Shown: positions 55,544 through 64,000 of the stretch, piece by piece
Layout of the letters: the number at the start of each line of letters is the position of its first letter
How positions within the stretch are numbered: position 1 is the stretch's first letter
NCBI GenBank assembly: GCA_009760855.2
Contig: WPIO01000008.1
Location: 2,472,001 to 2,536,000, forward strand
DNA from: Cristatella mucedo
Lineage: Eukaryota; Bryozoa; Phylactolaemata; Cristatellidae
DNA: 64,000 nt
Direction: 5' to 3'
Notes under the pieces: generated by a model
Database searches by the model: none
What the model was told of the DNA's origin: nothing
The model's input: the letters and a program-made list of their open reading frames with translations, nothing else
Position numbers and translations under genes: made by a program

Positions 55544-55709
55544 CCCCTCGTGAGAGCCGAAATCACAAGTTCTGCCTCCGCCATCGCCTACGACGCAACT
55601 GAAAGCTTTCATGCTGCTCCTGAAAGCTTTCATGCTGCTCCTATATCGCCCACTGGACAATGCGGCGTGGCCGCCCGGATGTTGGCACACTGCCGGTGGG
55701 TTGGCGGAC

Positions 55710-55899
55710 ATGGCTGGCAATTCGGTGTTGCTCGGCCCCGGCTCAGGAGACTGCCTTTCGGAGGGCCTGCCTGCAAACCTGGCAGCCGACCTCGAAGCGA
55801 GCAAACTGCACTCCACCATCCAGCAGCAGCAGCAGCAGCAGCAGCTGCCAGCCCGACCGCCGGGCTACAGCTTCATGGACAGCTGCTGGCTGACGACAG
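55710..55899 (+). CDS. Candidate polyglutamine-containing coding exon (speculative)
   Basis: From an ATG in good initiation context (GCGGACATGG) the frame reads MAGNSVLLGPGSGDCLSEGL, PANLAADLEASKLHSTI, eight Gln, LPARPPGYSFMDSCWLTT. Composition is more protein-like than other open frames here: acidic and hydrophobic residues are mixed, and it is not merely GC-driven. The CAG run encodes Gln in this frame. ACGACAG|GTGCTT at 55899/55900 is a plausible splice donor (phase 1). A CT tract ending CTCTAG lies 300 bp downstream and could be a 3' splice site. Two other frames are also open here, including one of 313 codons that runs straight through the CT microsatellite. I recognise no protein family, and the whole could be chance. 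Confidence 0.22.
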
Positions 55900-56107
55900 G
55901 TGCTTCTATTCAGCTATAAAGAGCAATTATGTGAACCCCCTCTTATGTGAACCCCCTCCCTCTCGACCCCAGCACTTTGTCGGCTCGGACCTGAGCAGCA
56001 CCAAAAGAGCTCTGCCAGCAAGCAGCTCACCTGAAAGCTGCTGCCGATGCATCGCGGTTCCTCCTTGTCAACCGACAGGCATCAACGTTGTCCCTCAGCT
56101 TTCTTTT

Positions 56108-56110
<3 letters not shown>

Positions 56111-56203
<93 letters not shown>
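56111..56203 (+). repeat. Pure (CT)n microsatellite ending in a splice-acceptor-like CTAG
   Basis: About 46 CT dinucleotides followed directly by TAG and CAGCAGCAG. A long pyrimidine tract before AG is what an animal 3' splice site needs, but any CT microsatellite followed by AG would look the same. Confidence 0.97.
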
Positions 56204-56204
<1 letters not shown>

Positions 56205-56283
56205 GCAGCAGCAGTCAATCGGCAGCAGTGGCTGTAGCTTGCAGCAGGCTGCAGCTGCAAACGGCCCAGCCCAGCCTTCCCAG

Positions 56284-56480
56284 CCCAGACTTGTGTGCTT
56301 GTGCCGGAGCCTGCGGCTGCAGCAGTGGCAGCGACCGAATCGTCATCCAGAATCCAGCTCTGCAACGGTCAACTGTCAACCGGTGGCTACGATGGGGGAC
56401 GGTGTACAGCCATGCAGGTCACGGTGCAGAGCACGAAGAATGGGCTGAAAAGGGGGCTGTTTCAACGGACGCCTGCAAAG
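56284..56480 (+). CDS. Candidate second coding exon (speculative)
   Basis: After CCTTCCCAG at 56275-56283 a phase-compatible frame gives QTCVLVPEPAAAAVAATESS, SRIQLCNGQLSTGGYDGGRC, TAMQVTVQSTKNGLKRGLFQ, RTPAK, ending at AAAG|GTAGCA (56480/56481), a weak donor. Joining it to 55710-55899 keeps one frame, which is the main argument. A different acceptor at 56206 gives a frame with an early stop. No domain is recognised. Without the splice, the frame continues VANDGAKIPVESGRVLY to a stop at 56534. Confidence 0.2.
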
Positions 56481-56540
56481 GTAGCAAATGATGGAGCAAA
56501 GATACCAGTTGAATCAGGCAGAGTACTCTACTAAATGAGA

Positions 56541-57139
56541 TGACTAGTAGATGACAGTAGATGACTCTGCTACAGCAGACTGTACGTACAAAGGCAGCAG
56601 GATTGCCTCAGAGAGCTGTCTATCAGAGACCTTTCTATCAATAGCCTGTCTATTGGCGACTGGCTAGATGGCACTGGGCACTTACTGGGGGCCAGGGTAA
56701 TGCACATGTGACACCTTCGTATGTGGCTCGCACCCTGAGCCATAAACCCGAGGGGGCTACGTTTTATCTCGAGCACCACCGAACACACTCATTTAAGTTC
56801 TTCCATTATCATGTGCAAACGAGTACAAGTGTGATCTCAATACTTAAGGCTTGAATCACACCTGAGTTAATCTATTGGAGCAGGCACCTGAGACTGGTGG
56901 TAGGGGCAGCCCCTTTGAAAGTTCCAAAGACTACTTTTCTTTCGTCGTCAATAATGTACTATTGGCTTACCTACGAACCCTCAGCTCCTGTTATCCAGGT
57001 CGATCAGAGCGACGGCAGTGAATTTAGGGCAGAGACAAGCGTATGGCGACACCCTTCAGTAGGGGCCTTCGGTAGGCTAGGCGGTTGGAAACAGGCTTTT
57101 AACTAGTACGTTCTGAGGTCTTACAAATTCAAACGTTCA
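56541..57139. other. No gene recognised
   Basis: Contains GATGACTAGTAGATGACAGT-type short repetition (about 56539-56567) and nothing else of note. Confidence 0.45.
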
Positions 57140-57298
57140 TATACATGAACGTATAGTTCATTTGTATAGTGCATTAAGAAAACCTAATCTCTAGCTAGGC
57201 ACTTCGCATGCGCCACAGGGCTTGAGCCCACTACCTCCGTCATCACCTTCAACATTCACCTTCACCCTTGGCGAGCACCTTAACCACTGGGCCAACGT
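57140..57298 (-). mobile_element. SINE-1 copy, minus strand
   Basis: ATAGTTCATTTGTATAGTGC, ATTAAGAAAACCTAATCTCT, AGCTAGGCACTTCGCATGCG, CCACAGGGCTTGAGCCCACT, ACCTCCGTC, then CACCTTCAACATTCACCTTC, ACCCTTGGCGAGCACCTTAA, CCACTGGGCC. Minus strand gives GGCCCAGTGGTTAAGGTGCT (A box) and GTGGGCTCAAGCCC (B box). The ~25 bp CACCTTCA-rich insertion between boxes resembles the longer body of the 1.88 kb copy. Confidence 0.85.
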
Positions 57299-57556
57299 TT
57301 AAAGGGGAGTGGAGCGGCTTGGCAGCAGCCCAACCATGAGCAGCGATACAGGCTCGGTCCAGTTCACGCCACTGCAGCCAAGTGGCCTTGTTTTCAATAA
57401 ACTTGCACATATTGTTGTTTTGCTCCAGTGGTTATTTACAAGGATACTTCAGCCACAAGTGCTCAATTTCCCCTCATAAGACTGCTGTGGTACATACTAG
57501 ATCTTGCTGGCGTAGGCAGCCCACTACTTCCTGCAGCAATATCGTAAGTGATGCAT

Positions 57557-57914
57557 AGATGCTCCCAAAGCCTGGAACTCCCTCCTGACCTGCGTCAGAA
57601 CATCCCCTGACCTGACCACATTTAAAAGGAACTTGAAAACACACCTATTTAGGACAGCATTTAGTGGGTCCCTGTGATTCGTCCTTTATGTGCTTATGCG
57701 TGCTGACACTGTGCATGCTGCCACCAACCACATTTGCATGCTGACCCTGTGCATGTCACCCCTGACCATGTTATTATTTTGTTTGTTTTTCAAGCATGAT
57801 TTTACTCACCATTCAATTGCATTTTCCTTTGCAGCAAATGTAAAGCGCCTAGAAAGAGATTAAGTTCTCTGAGGGCGCTTTATCAAGTACATTATTATTA
57901 TTATTATTATTATA
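57557..57914 (+). mobile_element. L2-A 3' end, plus strand, well preserved
   Basis: Starts in the coding end (TGCTCCCAAAGCCTGGAACT, encoding the APKAWNSLLTCVRTSP region, then DLTTFKRNLKTHLFRTAFSG). It has a complete 3' UTR with the GCTGACACTGTGCATGCTGC and GCATGCTGACCCTGTGCATG units, and ends AGCAAATGTAAAGCGCCTAG, AAAGAGATTAAGTTCTCTGA, GGGCGCTTTATCAAGTACAT and ATT repeats. It has few changes against the consensus of the other copies, so it is among the youngest insertions. Confidence 0.95.
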
Positions 57915-58159
57915 TATTACTTGCATCTCACCGAACGCATACCAGGTCAGACCACGAGTGTCACCGCAGCTAGTAGATCTCTCACATTTCGTCCAAACAG
58001 AGAACATTCCAGGTCATGCCACTGGCTGGTTGGCAAAATGCAGGCAGTTGGAGAGAAGGGGGGCCTCCAAAGGTCAAACGAAAAGGTCAATCTCTTTTTT
58101 TATTTCCTGCCCAGCAATGAGGTAGCCATTCCAAGGGACCGTGGTGGTGCTCTGCTCGG
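57915..58159. other. No gene recognised
   Basis: Short spacer between LINE fragments. Confidence 0.4.
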
Positions 58160-58375
58160 TAATGCCATGTGCTGGTTCAGCCTCGTCAAGGCACCTTACA
58201 TATTCAGCTGAGTTGGCAGGCAGTCGAGGAAGTGAGCAGCGTGGATGCAGCAGCAGCTCTGCTCGGCTGGAAAGGATGTGCCTCATTCGAGTGGATGTCG
58301 TTGCGTAAGAATTGTGGGAGTGAGTGTCATAGTCTAGGAACTGCAAGGCAAAATCTTTTGCCGCCAACTGTTTTT
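58160..58375 (-). mobile_element. LINE-C C-terminal fragment, minus strand
   Basis: Minus strand: LQFLDYDTHSHNSYATTSTR, MRHILSSRAELLLHPRCSLP, RLPANSAEYVRCLDEAEPAH. CACTCCCACAATTCTTACGC, AACGACATCCACTC matches the 35.7 kb copy (TTCCACAATTCTTACGCAAC, GACATCTACTC) and CTCACTTCCTCGACTGCCTG matches the 40.9 kb copy (CTCACTTCCTCGGCTGCCTC). Confidence 0.72.
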
Positions 58376-58548
58376 AAGCATGGGGGATGGAACAGCCAAT
58401 CTATCGTCACTAGAAGCCCTCCCGAGGGAGCAGCCTTCGGATGTTGGATCTCCTGCCTGCCTGCCTCCACTCCTTCCAGCCCCCGGCCACCCTTAGGATG
58501 AGCACAGTGGTCCAAAGCCCGAGGCCGGAAGTAAATCAATAAGTGGAA

Positions 58549-58692
58549 GAATATAATTCATTTGTGCATAGCACCCTGAGAGAACCGAATCTCTATCCAG
58601 GCGCTTCACACATGCCACAGGGCTCGAGCCCACCTTGATCGGTCGTAAAGGTGAGCAAGCACCTGAGCCGCTGGGCCAGACCAGTGCTGGGC
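58549..58692 (-). mobile_element. SINE-1 copy, minus strand
   Basis: AGAATATAATTCATTTGTGC, ATAGCACCCTGAGAGAACCG, AATCTCTATCCAGGCGCTTC, ACACATGCCACAGGGCTCGA, GCCCACCTTGATCGGTCGTA, GTGAGCAAGCACCTGAGCCG, CTGGGCCAGACCAGTGCTGG. Complete from tail to the A-box start (CCAGCACTGGTCTGGCCCAG on the minus strand). Confidence 0.88.
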
Positions 58693-59699
58693 GAGGCACA
58701 TTTTTAGAACACTAAGCAATCTCTTCGAGGCCTCAGGGAGCTTCAAAGTTAAGCACACGAAGAAGGGGGCGCTTGAAGCTGCTGCCGCAGGGCTTGAGTC
58801 TCTGAGACTGAGCTCTCGTCTGATCTCATCACTCATCCTGATCCACTGACTTCTGAAGCTCCGAGATGCCGTGCCAAAGCTGTCAATGTCTATTGAAAGC
58901 ATCGATGCGATGAGCCCCAACGGATAAGCACGTGATTCCTCGGTCATCGCCATCGATCATGAAAAACATTTGTTCTGGCTCTCCGACGATACGATGAGAA
59001 AAAAATCTTAACGAACTGGCTAATCAAAGAGGCGATATTTTTCCAGGTGACTCTATTAGAGGTTTCTGAGAGCATCACTAAAATTAGGGAGCAGCAGCTT
59101 GGTTTACAATTGCAGGCATCTTCGTATTCACTCTGCTACGTTAAAAGCTCCATTAGCTACCGTTAGTCAGTATTCTGTATAAGGGTCTTCTGGCTTTGCC
59201 TCGAAGCACTCGTTTCACTTCGTGCAAACAAGTCGCGGCACGATGTGCTTCGCAAACTTCGTGTCATAACTTGGCCACGAAGAAGACACCGTTCACGACT
59301 GAGTGCCTGCTCATTCACAGCTACAGCTGCTAGCCGGGCCGGGCCTGAATAAAGCTGCTATCTTGCTTGTCACCAGTCATTGGGCAATTTGCATCCCGAC
59401 CAGGTTACCCAACAACACGTGGTAGGACGGTGCCTACCATCTGGGCTATTCCCACGTTTCTAACAATAGATAGACCGAGGAGTTTTCAGAGGGAGCTGAA
59501 CCTTGACCTTGGCCGGCTCTTGACCGAGTTCTAAGGCACTGCATGAAGCCGAGCAGTGTGAGGTACATACCTTCGGTTGGCTTCAGGGTACGGGTAGGGG
59601 GAGACTACTACAGCTTCTAGCCTCTGCCCTAGCTGCTGCACCGGAAATGGCTTGGATGCGACAGCATCCCCCCTGTGCGTCCTGATCACTAGTTTCGAG
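58693..59699. other. No gene recognised
   Basis: Ordinary sequence with no conserved frame or repeat recognised. Confidence 0.45.
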
Positions 59700-60300
59700 T
59701 ACGATTGAGGTTTGAGGGCTACTTTTAACTTTCCGTCGAGAGTTCAGCAGCAGACTACTTGCAGGTCTTCCGGCCTGTGCGATAAGGTACTCACAGGTGG
59801 TACACAACTTTACAACCAGGCTTGCCTGATATGATCTTCAAAACTGTCTCATTAAAGCACTTCCTCACCGACCTGTACTGGCTTCCCATCAAGCTCTTCA
59901 TCGACTTTGGGATTCTGCCACTCACTTAATTCCCTTTCATCCTCTTGTTCTGGCCTACCTATCCAAAATACTTCCTAATCAAGGCATTCATCATGCTAAA
60001 AACTCTTCTGATTCGAGTCATTTAGTTATGCCTCTAATCAACTTAAAACCTTTTGGAGACCTTGCATTCAGTTCATATCCTTGGAAAGTCTAGAACTGAC
60101 TCTTGACTGACGTCCTGATATCCACTGACTTGACAAAATTTAAAAAGAAGCCAGAGACCCTGTCTTGTATATACTTATGCATGCTGCCACTGTGCATGTT
60201 ATTACTAACTAATTAACATGCTTCCTTCACAGCATATGTAAAGTGCCTAGCACGATTTTTCCTCTGAGAGTGCTATACCAATTTCTCATGGTAATATATT
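59700..60300 (+). mobile_element. Old L2-type LINE fragment, plus strand
   Basis: Broken frames read RREFSSRLLAGLPACAIRYS, QVVHNFTTRLA (counterpart of SRLDFCNSLL-GLPACAIRRL, QLVQNSAARLL), then KHFLTDLYWLPIKLFIDFGI and LLIRVI, LVMPLINLKPFGDLAFSSY. After that comes TTGACAAAATTTAAAAAGAA, a short 3' UTR (GCATGCTGCCACTGTGCATG), and the tail CAGCATATGTAAAGTGCCTA, GCACGATTTTTCCTCTGAGA, GTGCTATACCAATTTCTCAT. It resembles the 38.5 kb copy more than L2-A. Confidence 0.85.
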
Positions 60301-63300
60301 TGTAAATTGCACTCTGAGAGTTCAACTGAGCTCTAGCAGTCTGCCTAAATATGAAAGTAACTTTTCATCTGGAGTTGACTTTTATAAATGTACACCCCAC
60401 AGCAGTCCTGGTACTTTCGTAATTTCACTCGGTTCAGAAACAGAACTGCTTATAAAAAAGAAGGCGGGTCAGCCCGACAATCTTTACCATGTCGCATAAG
60501 AATGATCTAAGATTTTACCTGCACAATCAGTCGATTGTGCCAGATACTGTGATCAAAGGGCGACTTATTTTCGACAAAGCTTGGTCTATTTCTTTTCGAT
60601 TTGTCCTCATCTCTCTCACCGGCTCCTAGTCTCTCCCTCTCTATCTGTGTCTATCTCTCATTCTCCCTTTTTTTATGTACCTGTACATCTATATCTTCGT
60701 CTGTCTGTCTGGCCTGTGTATTCTGTGTATCTATCTGTCTGTCGGTCTGTCTGTCTGGCCTGGTCCGTCCAATCTGTTTGTCCCTAGCCTGCTGGCTGGC
60801 TGGCTCACTCTTTGCCTTCAACTTAGATGGCAGTATTACACGGCAGTATTAGATGGCAGTAGTACAACTTAGATGGCTAGTTAAGCAGCCCCGGCCTCCT
60901 CGGCCTTAACGACTGCACGTCAATGCTACGCAAATCGAGCTATTGGATATTTGCAACAAAATCATCAGTCTCGATCTCTTCGGTAGCAAATTGATTTTGT
61001 AGGTCGCTTTCCTCCTCCTAGTGAAGTAAGTATGTGGAGCTAATCAGTAGTCAGCTTAGATTCACGAAATTCACCCAATGAAACGATTCCTGTTGCGAGC
61101 AAGAGTGAGCAGCTCGTGCTCTACGACAATGCACTGCAGTCGTGCGACGACTGCACTAGCTGCCAGTCAGGCCTCTATTGGTGCTCCATTTTGTCTTGCT
61201 AAAAGATGCAATATGAGGGCGCATATATGCTATGTTTCGAGAAGTGATGGGAACTCCAAAAGTAGACGGCTAAGGCCCTGTGTGTAACTGACCCAAAGTC
61301 AGGGGCAAGGGTAAAAGCAGCTGCGGTGGCAGCTGCAAGCTGCAGCAGCAGCAGGAGGCAGCAGCAGCAGCAAGCAGCAGCAAGCAGCGGCAGCAAGCAG
61401 TGGCAGAAGTTGAGGATGCTTCTGCTCGGCACCCGGCTGTCAGCACCCGATCTGTGCTCGGTCAGCAGGTGGGCTGTGACTCAATGATAGTATGCACGTG
61501 ACACGACTTGACATCTCGAGTTTTGTCTCCTTGGATCTAGGCACTGCTTAACATTCAGATGGTGTTAGGGGGGCTGCCCTCAGTCGGAGTGGGTAGGCAC
61601 TGCACTGCATTCAAGGGGGTTAGGGGGGCTGCCCTCAGTCGACAATCTTGTTTCGAAGGCTTGCTGCAAGGACAAGGTTAGCTGCTTGCTGCACAGCACC
61701 CACCATCCGTAACGACCATATGACGGCTGACGGCTGAAGGTCCCAGCAGAAACTCCCTAGTGGTGCTACGTCTGCTGTGCAGCCCATCTTCCTCTCATCA
61801 AGAGTGAAGGACGAAAACAGCCCAACTGATTTCTCATGCAATGGAGCCCCGTTCAAGTGCATCAACGGAGCCATTTTCCCAGCCAGGAGTCCGGAGCAGA
61901 GCTCGTGGAAGAAAACAACAGGTGCCCGGCCACTCGGCCCCTGTGGCCCGGCGGCCACTCTCTGAGGTGGCCGCCGGGCAGCTGCAGCATTCGGCAATCG
62001 CTGCAGCTGCCCAGCCACTGGCTCGGCAGTTGGATCCGGCAGCAACAGCTCAACGGCATTGCATTAATTACGAACGGCAAGGGTAATTGCTTGTAAATGC
62101 CAGCAAGCCCGGCGCTTGTGCTTGTGAGTGGCTGACCTGGTCTCCTCAGCGGTCTGCTGCAGCAGCCTGGGCGGCTTGAGCCACTATTCCCATAAAAAAC
62201 TGCTGCACTTTTCCTCGAGAAAAGGGGCTGAGAACGCAAGCAGCGCTTTGGTTTCTTTCTCGGCCCAAGCGTGCAGATCCACAGAGCAGAGCAGGGCAGA
62301 CTACTAGACAGCCGAGGCGACTGCCTGTGAGAGACCTCACGGTCAGTCACGGAGCCTCCTTGATGTTGGAGCCATGATGCAAGTCCTTTTATTGTTATAA
62401 CAATTGAAGTACTGTCGCCAGGGTAGGACTGCAGCCTGGGACTGAAAATGCTGACAACTTTTCTCTAGGAAAACTGTAGCCCCATCGGCACACCATCAAT
62501 ATCATTTACCAACAGTTTAAAGACAAGTAGAGAGCAAATGCACATGCAAGCCTAAACACGCCAAAGGCTGGGTGTGAACAAGCCTACGTACGTCTACGTC
62601 GTTGCACAATAGCCGTTCTGTAATGTGGGCGCTGAAAAAGCAGCAGTTATTGGTGAAGTTTGAAATTTGAAAAAGTATATGCTAAGGCTAAGGCTATGTA
62701 TATTTGCTAAGGACACGCTGTAGTGGCTGCCGAACCAAAGTACTTTGCCACAAGCCGAGTGCAAGTAGCTGGGATATTTATTTATTTTATTATATTTATT
62801 TATTTGAAAACTCGCGACCGATCCCAGTGAAGCTGGCGCAGCACTGTGGAAGCACAGCTACAGCAGCAGCACCGAAGAAGCCACACGAACGCATGGATAT
62901 ATTCGGAGGGATGATTGTTGCAGGGCACAACGTCAATCAAGAAAGCCCAAACCTTGCTCTAGATCCCTTTTTATACCGTCTAAATCCTAGATTTCGACGT
63001 ATGATGCAGGGGCAAGACCTGAGGTCAAGGACGCACGTATGCTCGCATGTGCACATACACACTCACATACAGACTGCATCAGTTATGCAGGGTAGCAGCC
63101 AATCTAGGTTTCTTAGACGTAGAATACCAGGTATGGAGGGGTATAGAGGGCTAGTAGTCTTCCCAGACTAAGAGATGAACATCAAGATCAGGGTGTAGTA
63201 GCAGGCTTGAGGGTGGACATTGTGGTAGAGCATGGAACAAAAGTCAAGGAGTCCAGGGAGGATGTGACCTAGGAGGACCAGTTGTGAGACCAGGGAGCAT

Positions 63301-63960
63301 GTGACCTTGGGGACGGACTCTCGGATCTCATCAATTTTGCTGACAGTGAAGCCAGGAAAACGACGTGCAAGAAGTGGGCCGGAAGGATAGCTAGGTCAGG
63401 CGCCGACCAGGCAGCCGATAAATAGATATTTTAAGGTCATCGTCAGTATTTTTGGATTGTGCTCCCGCGATTCCACGACGTCTAGCTTATCAAGCTAGAC
63501 GTGGCCGCAGCTAAGACGGACCGGCACGACCCTCAATCGTCCTCTTAGTTCACAGTCGGTGCACAGTCGTTCCTAGACTTCTCCGGGCTTTTTTTTAAGC
63601 TTAGGCCTAGTAATCCTAGCTAGATGGCTGTCTGGACGAGGACGTGCTATAAAATTAGTTCGAGTGGCAAGATCATCTAGAACGTGGGCGTTTGTTGCAG
63701 CATTCCACTTATCAGGACAGGTATTGTGAGAGATGAAGCAGAAAAGGGGAAGGGGAAGAGATATTTTTTGGCCGACAGCGTTACAGTCATGAGTCGTATG
63801 GTCTCGCGATTCTGCGATAATTCTATGTGCCAAAAGGGACATGCACTGCAGAATGACTGATACCTGCTCGCGTAGTCAGATCCTCGCGTAGAATTTGGCA
63901 ATAGTAGGAGTTGACATAATTCCCACTTCGGGAGAATACACGATCAAGAGTGTGACCTCT
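60301..63960. other. No gene recognised; several simple repeats
   Basis: Holds a CT/CTGT-rich strip (about 60601-60800), a GCA-rich trinucleotide stretch (about 61330-61405, imperfect), and a 23-bp direct repeat starting GTTAGGGGGGCTGCCCTCAG (about 61565 and 61618). An AT-rich ATTTATTTATT patch lies at about 62772-62808. Overlapping frames at 61.78-62.10 kb and 62.70-63.17 kb show no recognisable domain. No LINE, SINE or RNA gene was seen in the last 3.6 kb. Confidence 0.4.
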
Positions 63961-64000
63961 GATATGAGTGGAGCCATGCAAGTGAGCCGCAATACAAATA

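Noticed and set aside
55550-56491. A continuous 313-codon frame
   Set aside because: It reads through the CT microsatellite (Leu-Ser run) and through the CAG run as alanine. A spliced alternative in another frame looks more protein-like, so this longest frame is not called.
61635-62350. Overlapping frames of 60-160 codons on both strands at 61.6-62.35 kb
   Set aside because: Several frames are open in the same place, none has a recognisable domain, and no splice or start context distinguishes one.
62704-63171. 155-codon plus-strand frame
   Set aside because: Composition changes along its length (AT-rich Tyr/Phe stretch, then CACA-rich HVHIHTHIQ) in a way typical of chance frames; no known family.

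Overview
The window looks like a repeat-dominated stretch of an animal (metazoan) nuclear genome. The evidence is L2/CR1-type LINE retrotransposons with (ATT)n tails, tRNA-derived SINEs, MITE-like inverted-repeat elements, very long di- and tetranucleotide microsatellites, and no dense runs of open reading frames. The species cannot be told from the sequence. The first ~32 kb reads as clearly richer in G+C and CpG than the rest (by eye, not computed).

Layout. 1-32 kb is GC/CpG-rich. It holds scattered SINE and L2 tail fragments, long (CT)n/(GA)n tracts (5.2, 6.6, 7.3, 13.3, 15.9, 20.9, 22.8 kb), minisatellites (6.9, 15.4, 19.5-20.1, 23.9, 24.5, 28.7 kb), one MITE (4.4-4.9 kb) and small hairpins. 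No protein-coding gene could be recognised there. 32-45 kb is a nest of LINE copies in both orientations. It contains a degenerate LINE (32.5-33.3 kb), two minus-strand L2-A copies (36-37 and 43.9-44.7 kb), and one well-preserved L2-A reverse transcriptase (41.46-43.2 kb) broken by a one-base frameshift and stop codons. Several nested inverted duplications lie at 37.7/38.2, 40.2/40.8 and 41.3/43.3 kb. 45-55 kb holds SINE-2 copies, a 1.3 kb element with long terminal inverted repeats (46.2-47.5 kb), and a ~590 bp, ~99% identical inverted duplication whose arms (49.43-50.02 and 54.15-54.74 kb) flank ~4.1 kb of non-coding DNA. 55.5-56.5 kb contains the only stretch that resembles host coding exons, and only weakly. 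57-64 kb returns to LINE/SINE debris and unassigned sequence.

How the parts relate. L2-A and SINE-1 share their 3' terminal ~55 bp, so SINE-1 is very likely mobilised by the L2-A machinery. SINE-2 is a second tRNA-derived family with an unrelated tail. LINE-B and LINE-C are further reverse-transcriptase families seen only as fragments. No intact, presently active element is visible. The best candidates for something undescribed are the MITE family carrying a degenerate heptamer array of the TTTAGGG type, the 1.3 kb TIR element with a 22-bp palindrome in its termini, and the cluster of inverted duplications at 37-55 kb.
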